Source: Enterocloster bolteae (GTDB lineage: Bacteria; Bacillota; Clostridia; Lachnospirales; Lachnospiraceae). Taken from it: a stretch of 64,000 bases of DNA. A program made the position numbers and the translations under genes. Where the stretch lies: contig JAETNT010000001.1 of assembly GCA_021772025.1 (NCBI GenBank), forward strand, positions 124,001-188,000, given 5' to 3'. Positions 43,856 to 51,647 of this stretch are shown one piece after another. The notes beneath the pieces are model-generated. The model saw only the letters and a list, made by a program, of their open reading frames with translations, was not told the origin of the DNA and did no database searches. Positions within the stretch are counted from its first letter, which is position 1; every line of letters starts with the position of its first letter.

Positions 43856-45352
43856 TCAGGAATCCAGATACTCCTTGGCATCCTTGAAAAAGCTGATAAT
43901 CATCATGATAATGATAATTCCTACGGGAAAAGCCGCAATAATGGAAACTGTCTGCAGGTTGGCCATGGAATTGTCGGAAAATACTAAGGCAATGGGAAAA
44001 AGAATCAGCAGTACAGCCCAGAACAGTTTTACCGGTTTTGATGGCTCTTCATTCTCTCCAAGCTCCTTATAAGAATAGGAAGCGGCAACCAGAGCCAGAG
44101 CGTCATAGGAGGTAGAGTAAAAGGTAATCATGGTAACGGCGAGAAGAGTTAGTCCGATAACCGGAAGAGGCAGGGTATCCATAATAGCCAAGATAGCATG
44201 ATTTAAGCTGCCGGTTTCACTGTAGGAAGCCAGAATATTAAGCTGTCCGTACATTTCCAGCCCCAATCCGTAATTCCCCAGGATGATAAAGGAGACAAAC
44301 GTTCCGGCCAGCCCGAAAAAATACCCTCCCAGCACAGTCTGGCGGATAGTCCGGCCTTTGCTGATGCTTCCGATAAAAAAAGGAGCGGCCACACACCATA
44401 CCATCCAGTAGGCCCAATAAAAAATAGTAAAATTTTGAGGAAAGGAAGTAGCTCTTAAAGCATCTGTCCATGTGGACATGGCAATAAAGTTCTGAGCCAT
44501 ATTGCCAAGAGAGGTAATGCCGGTTTCCAGAATATACCGGGCTTTGCCGCCGCCTATAAATACATAGAGCAGCAGGGCAAAGAAAAAATATACACATCCG
44601 GCAGCCAGCCGTGCAATGCCTTTCATACCAAAATAAACCGTAACAATATAAATGGCGCCTACGATTATCAGGATAGCAATGGTCAGCATGCGGGACTCTC
44701 CGATGCCGAAAAAGCGGCTGAAGATCATGGACAGCAGGGGGGAAGAAACGGAGAAGGTGGTAGCGGTTCCTGCTAAAAGGGCAAATACCGCCACCAGATC
44801 AATAATCTTTCCGGCCAGCCTGTCGGTCTTTTTGCCCAAAAGGGGGCGGCAAGCCTCAGAATATTTCTGCTTGGTGCGTTTGCGGACATGAAGCATAAAG
44901 CCAAAAGCCACGGCCAAAACCAGATAGAAGGCCCATGGGATAGGCCCCCAGTGAAAAAGCGGATAGGTAGAGGCCCAGTCCTGAATAGTTCCCATATGGG
45001 AGGTATGAGGGTTAACTGCATACAGAATCCATTCGCAGAGGGAATAAAACAGAATGTCTGCCGCCAAGCCGGAAGTAAACATCATAGATCCCCACTGAAA
45101 ATTAGTATAGGCCGGCTTGGCGGTATCTCCCAGACGAATCCGGCCGTATCTGGAAAAGGCCAGATATAGGCTGAGAAAAAAAACACCCAGACCGATTAGC
45201 AGATAATAGCTGCCCAATTGATCTCCGAAAAAGAACCGGATAGACTCCAGGGCGGCAGAGGACTGCTCCGGCCAAGTCATAAATAAGAAACATAAAAAAA
45301 TAATGGCGGCACAGGGAACAATGGTAGTGATCCAATCAATACGGGATTTCAT
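43856..45352 (-). CDS. BCCT-family transporter (betaine/carnitine/choline type)
   Basis: 498-residue secondary transporter with twelve predicted transmembrane helices. The family signature region is the Trp-rich segment around FQWGSMMFTSGLAADILFYS and, later, TFYSTSYDALALVA; MMFTSGLAADI is the glycine-containing first core helix. No long hyperosmotic C-terminal tail is present. The exact substrate (betaine, carnitine, choline or other quaternary amine) cannot be read by eye. It has its own promoter (minus strand, 45432-45404) and its own terminator, so it is probably monocistronic. RBS AAGGAGGACC. Confidence 0.9.
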   Translation of the reverse strand: MKSRIDWITTIVPCAAIIFLCFLFMTWPEQSSAALESIRFFFGDQLGSYYLLIGLGVFFLSLYLAFSRYGRIRLGDTAKPAYTNFQWGSMMFTSGLAADILFYSLCEWILYAVNPHTSHMGTIQDWASTYPLFHWGPIPWAFYLVLAVAFGFMLHVRKRTKQKYSEACRPLLGKKTDRLAGKIIDLVAVFALLAGTATTFSVSSPLLSMIFSRFFGIGESRMLTIAILIIVGAIYIVTVYFGMKGIARLAAGCVYFFFALLLYVFIGGGKARYILETGITSLGNMAQNFIAMSTWTDALRATSFPQNFTIFYWAYWMVWCVAAPFFIGSISKGRTIRQTVLGGYFFGLAGTFVSFIILGNYGLGLEMYGQLNILASYSETGSLNHAILAIMDTLPLPVIGLTLLAVTMITFYSTSYDALALVAASYSYKELGENEEPSKPVKLFWAVLLILFPIALVFSDNSMANLQTVSIIAAFPVGIIIIMMIISFFKDAKEYLDS

Positions 45353-45403
45353 AGGTCCTCCTTATTTGCGTTCAAAAAAAGTTAAAAAATAAATATATTG
45401 AAC

Positions 45404-45432
45404 ATAATAGCATTGGAAAGGGAAAAAGGCAA
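45404..45432 (-). promoter_or_regulatory. Sigma-A promoter of the BCCT gene (minus strand)
   Basis: On the minus strand TTGCCT (45432-45427) and TATTAT (45409-45404) are separated by 17 bases, about 50 bases before the start codon. Confidence 0.55.
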
Positions 45433-45472
45433 GTTAAAAAATAAAGATTTTATAACATTTTTAAAAAAGCTC

Positions 45473-45501
45473 TGTTAAAATCCGAAAAGATTCGCTATAA
45501 T
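45473..45501 (+). promoter_or_regulatory. Likely promoter of the lipoprotein gene
   Basis: A perfect TATAAT (45496-45501) with TGTTAA (45473-45478) at 17 bases; the -35 box is poor. It diverges from the BCCT promoter at 45404-45432. Confidence 0.5.
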
Positions 45502-45546
45502 ACAAGCTGCGTAAAAAGACAAAATATAGTAAGGAGGAAGTTCCAA

Positions 45547-46059
45547 ATGAAAATGGTCAAAAAAATGCTGGCCGTGCTGGGCTGCACTACACTGCTTCTT
45601 AGCGGATGTACTCAGAGCAACATTGTAGCTCCCAGCGGAGAAGCCGCCGCACCGGATTTTACTATAAAAGAAGATGTAAAAATTGTCTGGGAGCAGGTTT
45701 ATGAGGACTTAGGAGAGCTTTTTATGGAATCTGATGAGTATCCCGGCTTAGTGCAGATTGGCTTTAATGTTAATGACGAAGAGAAAATGGTAAACATTGA
45801 GCTCCTGGTATCAGAAGATACTGACAAGGAAGAAGCTGTAGAATATGCCACTGCCTTTGTAAAGGCTTTCAATGATCAGCTTCGCATTCAAAACTCTTAT
45901 TATCAGGAGTCTACCGAGGAATCCTACGGAGGATTTTTTAAACAATATGGTTTTCATATGGTAGCGGCATCTGTTGCGGCCCCGGATGATGAGGCATCGT
46001 ATCTGATTGATGATACCATAGCTGCCGGAGAAGATCGGGCTATCAAACCGGCGGAGTAA
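45547..46059 (+). CDS. Small secreted lipoprotein of unknown function
   Basis: 170 residues. A lipoprotein signal peptide ends in the lipobox LSGC, with Cys21 as the acylated residue. The mature part is acidic and has no motif I recognise; it shows alternating strand and helix patterns (VQIGFNVNDEEKMVNIELLV then a helix around EEAVEYATAFVKAFNDQL). Probable membrane-anchored extracellular protein. It is preceded by its own promoter and followed by a strong terminator, so it is a single gene and not clearly part of the pilus cluster that begins next. RBS AAGGAGGAAG. Confidence 0.75.
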   Translation: MKMVKKMLAVLGCTTLLLSGCTQSNIVAPSGEAAAPDFTIKEDVKIVWEQVYEDLGELFMESDEYPGLVQIGFNVNDEEKMVNIELLVSEDTDKEEAVEYATAFVKAFNDQLRIQNSYYQESTEESYGGFFKQYGFHMVAASVAAPDDEASYLIDDTIAAGEDRAIKPAE

Positions 46060-46072
46060 TGACTTGACAAAT

Positions 46073-46110
46073 AAGGGCTTTGTCTGAGAAAATCAGATAG
46101 AGCCTTTTTT
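46073..46110 (+). terminator. Rho-independent terminator of the lipoprotein gene
   Basis: AAGGGCT...GTCTGA (46073-46087) pairs imperfectly with TCAGAT...AGCC (46093-46104), followed by TTTTTT. It isolates the lipoprotein from the downstream pilus genes. Confidence 0.8.
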
Positions 46111-46176
46111 GCGTGCCGGAATATGCAGGAAAGCTATTTCCGAACTTTTCTGTATATGGGGAAAGGGGAATAGAGT

Positions 46177-47370
46177 ATGGGCATTTATCAATACAAAGCA
46201 AAAAGAATGGATGGAAAAACGGTTTTTGGAACAGAAGAAGCGGCAGATCTCCTCAGTATGCAGAGGAGGCTGCGAGGGGAGGGTCTGTACTGTTATGAGA
46301 TAAAAGAAAAAGAACAAGAAGAAAGGGCGTTGACAGCAAGAAAAATGGGGCCGGAGACTGCTGCTTCTTTTTGCCGGAAGCTGGCTGTACTCCTCAGCTC
46401 CGGGATTCCCGTAGAAAGGGCTCTGGCTTTGTGCCGGGAATCGGAAAAGGATACATATCTGAAAGCCATACTTTTAAAGCTTACCGGGGAGCTGCAGAAA
46501 GGGCAGAGCCTTTCTCAGGCTATGAAGGAGACAAAAAGAACCTTTCCGGCTTTTATGATATCCATGGCAGAGGCTGGAGAGGCCAGCGGAGCTATGGACA
46601 AAATTTTTATAAAACTGGCAGCCCACTATGAAGAAGAGGCAGAAATCAGAGGTAAGGTACAGATGGTAATGATTTACCCCTGCATTTTGGCCGCAGTTTC
46701 CATAGCTGCGGCTGTATTTTTGCTGACTATAGTTTTGCCTGGCTTTGTAAGGATCTTCGGGGATATGGAGCTTCCGCTGATTACCAGATGTATTATTACT
46801 TTGGGAAGCATTTTAAAAGAAAGGGGACTTTTTATAGCGGGTTTTTTAGGGATTCTGGCGTTAATTTTCTATAAAGCAATGGAAAATGAAAAGATCCGCA
46901 TCCGGGTACATGGGGCGGTGCTTTCAGTTCCCGTGTTTGGAGAATTCTTAAACCTGGTATATACGGCACGGTTTGCCTTAACCTTTAGCGCACTTTTGGA
47001 AAACGGCGTAGGGGTATTAAAAAGTCTGGACATTGCAGGCAAAGTTTTGGGAAATTCCTGCATACAGAAAAAACTTAAGGACTCCAGAGAAGCTGTGGGC
47101 AAAGGCCAGCAGCTCTCCAAGGCATTAAATGATGTTCACGTTTTCTCAGGCTCTTTTGTCTCCATAGTGGCAGTGGGAGAGGAGGCGGGCCGGCTGGAAC
47201 AGATTTTGTCAGATACCGGGTGCTATTATGAAAAAGAGATTGCCCGCTTGGCAGGAAAAATTACAGCAATGCTGGAGCCGATAATGATATTGATGATGGG
47301 AGGAATGGTGGGAGTGATTGTACTATCCATCATGATTCCCATTTTTCGTATGTACAGTCAACTTCTGTAA
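46177..47370 (+). CDS. pilC: Type IV pilus / type II secretion inner-membrane protein PilC (GspF family)
   Basis: Platform protein of the pilus assembly machine, linking the ATPase PilB to growing pilin filaments. Two GspF domains are visible, each with a helical cytoplasmic part and a hydrophobic pair: the first around MGPETAASFCRKLAVLLSSGIP, the second around TARFALTFSALLENGVGV. Three long hydrophobic segments (about residues 165-190, 210-235 and 365-390) are transmembrane. 397 residues, typical length. RBS AAAGGGGA is ten bases before ATG 46177. It is the first gene of the pilus cluster. Confidence 0.9.
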   Translation: MGIYQYKAKRMDGKTVFGTEEAADLLSMQRRLRGEGLYCYEIKEKEQEERALTARKMGPETAASFCRKLAVLLSSGIPVERALALCRESEKDTYLKAILLKLTGELQKGQSLSQAMKETKRTFPAFMISMAEAGEASGAMDKIFIKLAAHYEEEAEIRGKVQMVMIYPCILAAVSIAAAVFLLTIVLPGFVRIFGDMELPLITRCIITLGSILKERGLFIAGFLGILALIFYKAMENEKIRIRVHGAVLSVPVFGEFLNLVYTARFALTFSALLENGVGVLKSLDIAGKVLGNSCIQKKLKDSREAVGKGQQLSKALNDVHVFSGSFVSIVAVGEEAGRLEQILSDTGCYYEKEIARLAGKITAMLEPIMILMMGGMVGVIVLSIMIPIFRMYSQLL

Positions 47371-47384
47371 GGAAAGGTCAAATC

Positions 47385-48812
47385 ATGAAAAAGCATTATA
47401 TTTTACTGGAGCCCGGCCGTATGACCTATGCTTTGGGTATAGAGGAAAAAGGAAAAACACGGGTAGAACGGACAGAGATTTTGCTGCTTCCGGGAAAAGC
47501 CAAAAAGGCCGCTGTCTGCCGCTTTGCCAAGGAAAATAATCTTTCCGGGCTTTCGGCAGATCTTATTATTGACGGTGGGATTGTCAGAGAATCTGTGGTG
47601 CCGAAGGCAGGACCAAGAATCTTAAAGAAAATGGCTCAAATGGAGCTATCTTCCCTGAGCCCATCCGGAAAAAGATGGATCATGGTGACAGAACCTTATA
47701 AAAGGACGCAGGGAAGAGGTATCCGTGTCACTGGGGCTATGTTGGAAGAAGACAAGCTAACCCGGATTTTATACTGTATGAAGGAAGCCGGAATACGGGT
47801 TAGGAGAGCATACCTTCTTGCGTCCCGTATAGGAAGCTTGGCGGGAGAGGAAACCATGATTATAGTTAGCCGGGAAGGCGGCGGTTTCCGAGTGTTCCTG
47901 ATCGAAGAAGGACTTTGCATATTAACCAGAACAGTTATGGGCAAAGGAGAGAAAGAAGGGGAAACTTTGAGCCAAGAGATACGCAGGATCCTTCTCAGTT
48001 ATCAAAGCAGATCCGAAAATCAAAGGAGAGGAGAATTCTCTATAGAAGAAATCCGTTTTACCAGTCCGGAAGGGGAATTTCCGGAACCGGTAAGAAAAGA
48101 GATGGAAGAAAGTCTTGGGCTGCCCTGCAGGAAGCTGGAATTGGAGGATAAAATTTTAACTTACAAACTGGCAGCGGCTATAGCGGAAGAAGAATATACA
48201 AAAGGAAAACTCAGAGATCTGCTCCGTCGGAAAAGACAGGCGGAGAGAAGGGCACTGGCCCGTCGCTTCCGTCTGCCTGTCCTGGTTCTGCCTCTCGTTT
48301 TGACAGTGCAGATAGCAGCAGTTTTTGCTATAGGAAATTACCTGAAAGAGAAAGGGAGACAGGAGTACAGTCAGATAGAAGAACTTCGGGAATATGTGGA
48401 AAACCCGGAAAGAATCAGCCGATACAGGGAAAAGAAGGCCGCCATTAAGGCTTTTGGTGAACGCAGCGCCAGAGACGAGATTCTGAAAGAAGAAAAACTG
48501 CCGATAAAGAAGAAAAAGAGTTTGGATTTTTCGGATTACCAGGTCCTTCTTACTGCTTTAGGAGAAGGAAAGAGGATTACCGGGATATCCTTTCGGGAGG
48601 AGCAGCTCACTCTGGAGCTGGAACTAAAAGATGAAAACACGGTGTCAGAGGTATCTTCCCGACTAAAAGCGGCAGACCAATATGAGAGCGTGTGGCTGTC
48701 AGGATGGGAGGGAAGCCTGGACGGCCAGAGCATTCTTGCACAGTTGCAGATAAAACTCCGAGAAAAGCCAGAGATCGTGGGAGAGGGAGGGAAAGGAATT
48801 GAAGCTTACTAA
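47385..48812 (+). CDS. PilM-PilN fusion protein of the pilus assembly platform
   Basis: 475 residues. The N-terminal ~280 residues have the actin-like PilM/GspL cytoplasmic pattern (repeated strands with conserved glycines, such as MIIVSREGGGFRVFLIEEG). A transmembrane segment at about residues 305-325 (LPVLVLPLVLTVQIAAVFAI) is followed by a PilN/GspL periplasmic-type alpha/beta segment in the last ~150 residues. PilM and PilN are separate proteins in most Gram-negative T4P systems; in GspL of T2SS they are fused. Here the fusion matches GspL-like design. Overlaps the downstream gene by 14 bases. Assignment rests on architecture and position between pilC and a PilO-like gene. Confidence 0.75.
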   Translation: MKKHYILLEPGRMTYALGIEEKGKTRVERTEILLLPGKAKKAAVCRFAKENNLSGLSADLIIDGGIVRESVVPKAGPRILKKMAQMELSSLSPSGKRWIMVTEPYKRTQGRGIRVTGAMLEEDKLTRILYCMKEAGIRVRRAYLLASRIGSLAGEETMIIVSREGGGFRVFLIEEGLCILTRTVMGKGEKEGETLSQEIRRILLSYQSRSENQRRGEFSIEEIRFTSPEGEFPEPVRKEMEESLGLPCRKLELEDKILTYKLAAAIAEEEYTKGKLRDLLRRKRQAERRALARRFRLPVLVLPLVLTVQIAAVFAIGNYLKEKGRQEYSQIEELREYVENPERISRYREKKAAIKAFGERSARDEILKEEKLPIKKKKSLDFSDYQVLLTALGEGKRITGISFREEQLTLELELKDENTVSEVSSRLKAADQYESVWLSGWEGSLDGQSILAQLQIKLREKPEIVGEGGKGIEAY

Positions 48813-49380
48813 ACGAGAACGCTTTCTTTTGGGAGTGCTGGGAACAGTAGTCTTGTGGACGGGAGGAAATACCTGGCTGATAGCGCCTGCCTACCAGGAA
48901 TGGAAAGACCTGGAACAGCAACGGCTGGCTCTGGAAACAGAAAAAGAGGCTATGGAATTGTATGAAAGGCAGTTTGAGGCGCAGAAGGAATCCGATGAGG
49001 AGAATGATTTTTTTATCAAAAGCTTGGATGATATTGCGGCAGTCCGACAACTTATTGATTCTGCAAGAAAGAGCGGGATTGAAATCAACTCTTTAACTAT
49101 TTCAGAACCGATTGCCGGCAGATTACCAGAAAAGGGGGAAGAGAGCGAGAATGAGGAAATACTTTCCCGCATTGAATGTACTCTAAAAGTAAAAGGAAGC
49201 CCTGAGGGAATTTGGTCTTTTATTGGAAATATAAACAGCAGCCCCATAAGCGCGGCTGTTTCTTCCGGAAACCTTAAGGAGCATATTCTGGATGCAGGCA
49301 TACTGGAAGGAGAATTAAATGTGGAATATTTCTTTTTAAATGAGGACGGTGAGCCGGATGAAACCGAATATAGGGAATAG
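48799..49380 (+). CDS. PilO-like (GspM-type) assembly protein
   Basis: 193 residues with one N-terminal membrane helix (RFLLGVLGTVVLWTGGN region), then a charged coiled-coil stretch (WKDLEQQRLALETEKEAMELY) and a C-terminal alpha/beta domain, the layout of PilO/GspM. The start is a TTG at 48799, eight bases after GGGAGG (48785-48790) and inside the end of the PilM-PilN gene. No ATG is nearby. It follows the PilMN fusion and precedes pseudopilins, which supports the call. Confidence 0.75.
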   Translation: MKLTKRERFLLGVLGTVVLWTGGNTWLIAPAYQEWKDLEQQRLALETEKEAMELYERQFEAQKESDEENDFFIKSLDDIAAVRQLIDSARKSGIEINSLTISEPIAGRLPEKGEESENEEILSRIECTLKVKGSPEGIWSFIGNINSSPISAAVSSGNLKEHILDAGILEGELNVEYFFLNEDGEPDETEYRE

Positions 49381-49966
49381 AGGAAGCAGTCTGATATCTG
49401 TTATCGCTCTGATGGCTTTGCTGGCAGCGATGTCTTTGGGGTTTCTTTACATGGCAAGCTTTCAGATTAGGGCGGCGCAGGAGAATCTGGACAGGCTGGA
49501 ATGTATTGCCGCAGGCAAACGCTTCCACAGGGATTTGTGTTCCAGAATCGGAACCGGAATGGCAGGCGGAAACGACTGGAAAGGGGTCAAAATTATAGAG
49601 GAAGCTGCACAGAGGGATTATGAGGAAGCACAACAGTCCTATGAAAGTTCTCTTGAAGAGTGGAAGAGAAGCCGCGGGGCGGAGGAAGAAAGACCGTTAT
49701 GGGAAGAATATGAGACTGACTTAAAAAACCGGGTATACCGGATCAGCGGAAGGACGAGAAAAGAAGAGGGCAGACCGGAGATTCAGACAGAGTTGAAAAT
49801 CTGGTATTTTAGCGGCAGGGCTTCGGCAGAAACCAGATTTTTCTGGAAAGGAGAAGAAATACGGCTAACCGCGGAAATCTATGTAGAGGAACCTTATGAA
49901 GAAAAAGAAAGAGAGAGGGCTGAGGACAGTCCGGGCTGGAAGGTACGATACTATGAAAAAGAATAA
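49358..49966 (+). CDS. GspK/PilX-like minor prepilin lacking the E5 glutamate
   Basis: 202 residues starting at ATG 49358 (GGTGAG just before), overlapping the preceding stop by 23 bases. The leader MKPNIGNRG ends in Gly and is followed by SSLISVIALMALLAAM, a class III signal with hydrophobic helix. The residue at position +5 of the mature protein is Ser, not the glutamate used for pilin registry; lack of E5 is a hallmark of GspK tip pseudopilins. The rest is a soluble region with a long charged helix (YEEAQQSYESSLEEWKRS). It is probably part of the filament tip complex. An ATG at 49340 lacks an RBS. Confidence 0.7.
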   Translation: MKPNIGNRGSSLISVIALMALLAAMSLGFLYMASFQIRAAQENLDRLECIAAGKRFHRDLCSRIGTGMAGGNDWKGVKIIEEAAQRDYEEAQQSYESSLEEWKRSRGAEEERPLWEEYETDLKNRVYRISGRTRKEEGRPEIQTELKIWYFSGRASAETRFFWKGEEIRLTAEIYVEEPYEEKERERAEDSPGWKVRYYEKE

Positions 49967-50273
49967 GGAAAGAGGCGGATTTTCCCTGATAGAGGTTATT
50001 GTATCTATGGTGCTTTTATCCATGCTAGGTGCGGCGTTCTCTGTGATGCTTCTTGGAAACAGCCGGGTGTTTTTGAAAAACAGCCAGAAAAATCAGGAAG
50101 CTTACAGACTGAGAGCACAAGTGGAGTCCGGAGAGAGAGGAATTGCTTCGGGGACTTCCTTTACTATGATATATGAATCGGAAGTCACAGGCGTCCAGGC
50201 TTGGGAAGAAGAGTGGAAGGAGTACCGGATATTCTCAGAAGATGGCTCATCCTTTATGGTGTATTATGAATAG
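49953..50273 (+). CDS. Minor prepilin with type IV prepilin leader
   Basis: 106 residues. The start is ATG 49953, after GGAAGG and overlapping the preceding gene by 14 bases. The leader MKKNKERGG ends in Gly, then FSLIEVIVSMVLL with the E5 glutamate (FSLIE) and a hydrophobic N-terminal helix, as in type IV pilins and pseudopilins (GspI/PilV type by size). The remainder is short and without clear cysteines. Confidence 0.82.
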   Translation: MKKNKERGGFSLIEVIVSMVLLSMLGAAFSVMLLGNSRVFLKNSQKNQEAYRLRAQVESGERGIASGTSFTMIYESEVTGVQAWEEEWKEYRIFSEDGSSFMVYYE

Positions 50274-50823
50274 GCGGGCGGGCTTTACGCTCCTGGAGGT
50301 AATCGTAAGTCTGAGTATTGCCGGGATAGTGGGGATATTTTTAGCCGGATTTTTAAAGCCGGGGCTGGACCTGTATCGGAGATCCTACGATAATACCTAT
50401 GGGAAATATCTATGCCAAAAGGCTTGGGAATATCTGGAACAGGAGCTTCGCTTTGCCAGCAGTTTTGCGGAATCAGAGGAAAATGGAGAAGCCTGTCTTT
50501 TGTGGTATGAGATGGAACGGGATGATAATGGCTGGGGTGGCAGCGGCCAGGCGGAGATCCGGGAAATCCAGAAAGGAACTATAGATCCTGACTGGCTTAT
50601 GAGCCGGAAGTTTTTTCAAGATCTTCCTGAGGAAAAGATCTATATTTATTTGGAATTTTTCAATATTAAGAAATTTCAAGCTGACGTAAGGATTTTAGCA
50701 GTCCAAGGAGAAAAGGAAGAAAAAGAGGGCGAAATATTGTCCGTACCGGTTCAGGGAAATGTGCTATATTCTCAAGAAATTAGTATTGTCAGCATCTATA
50801 TGCCAACTGAAAGCACCAGCTAA
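50266..50823 (+). CDS. Minor prepilin, GspJ/PilW-like
   Basis: 185 residues. ATG 50266 overlaps the previous stop by eight bases and has little upstream signal, so translation is probably coupled. The short leader MNRRAG is followed by FTLLEVIVSLSIAG with E5. The larger soluble domain (~150 residues) and position after a GspI-like gene suggest the GspJ/PilW class of minor pilin. Its 3' end overlaps the convergent prepilin peptidase gene by 35 bases. Confidence 0.8.
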   Translation: MNRRAGFTLLEVIVSLSIAGIVGIFLAGFLKPGLDLYRRSYDNTYGKYLCQKAWEYLEQELRFASSFAESEENGEACLLWYEMERDDNGWGGSGQAEIREIQKGTIDPDWLMSRKFFQDLPEEKIYIYLEFFNIKKFQADVRILAVQGEKEEKEGEILSVPVQGNVLYSQEISIVSIYMPTESTS

Positions 50824-51502
50824 GCAACAGATCTCCCCACAGCCCGCTTAAAATTAGGGATATAGAAAAGAAGGGGGCCATGGGGACAGCTGACTTTCTG
50901 TTGATGGTCCCACGGATAAAAGGGATCAGATAAAAAAGCCCGGCCAGGATATAAGCCAAAAAGAATCCTGTCAGATTGCGGGAAAATCCCAGAAATAATC
51001 CAGAGGCAGCTAAAAGTTTTATATCCCCTCTTCCAATCCCTCCGTGAGAGATGGCAGAAACTGCCAGCATAAAAAAAGAGATCACTCCGCTGCCTAAAAG
51101 CCGGCTTGCCAAACCCGGAGAATAAAACGCGGAGGCTTTTGGATGCCAAGCGGCGGAGATGAGAGCCAAAACAGAGATAAAAGCAGGGACTCTGTCTGGG
51201 ATGTAGAGATGCTTCCTGTCAATTCCTGCCGCTAAAAGCAGTGCGGCGGAAAACAGGCAGAACAATATTGAATAGAAGGTAAGTCCCAGAGTAAGGTAAG
51301 CGCAGCACCATACAATTCCAGAAAAAGTCTCTGTTACAGGAGCTGGTTTTTTACAGCATCCGTATTCCTCTTTTGAGAAAAGATTTCCTTTCACCAGAGG
51401 GATTCCCAACGGAATTCGGTAAATACAGGTATTTACAAAGCTTCCGGCACACATACCCAAAAGAAAAAAGCAGATGGCAGAGTACAGTCCTATGATATTC
51501 AT
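50789..51502 (-). CDS. pilD: Type IV prepilin peptidase PilD (A24 family), minus strand
   Basis: Membrane aspartic peptidase that cleaves prepilin leaders and methylates the new N-terminus. Motifs are GSFVNTCIYRIP near the N-terminus, the first catalytic Asp in AGIDRKHLYIPDRV, and the second in GGIGRGDIKLLA. There are about seven hydrophobic segments. The start is ATG 51502, nine bases after AAGGAG; ATG 51508 is too close to it. The long upstream frame (to 51703) lacks a signal. At ~237 residues it is shorter than bacterial PilD with a zinc-binding methylase loop; a CC pair remains in that loop, so methylation is uncertain. It is the only leftward gene in the pilus cluster. Confidence 0.88.
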   Translation of the reverse strand: MNIIGLYSAICFFLLGMCAGSFVNTCIYRIPLGIPLVKGNLFSKEEYGCCKKPAPVTETFSGIVWCCAYLTLGLTFYSILFCLFSAALLLAAGIDRKHLYIPDRVPAFISVLALISAAWHPKASAFYSPGLASRLLGSGVISFFMLAVSAISHGGIGRGDIKLLAASGLFLGFSRNLTGFFLAYILAGLFYLIPFIRGTINRKSAVPMAPFFSISLILSGLWGDLLLSWCFQLAYRC

Positions 51503-51647
51503 ATCCATAAACTCCTTAAAATTTTCCGAAATTTTTATGCATCCGGCACGCGCTGATATATGGCCGCTGTCCGGGATTTTCACCGTAAGTATACCACCTG
51601 TCCGGCAGGTTGGACAAGAATAATCATAATGAAAGAGGAGTAGTACC

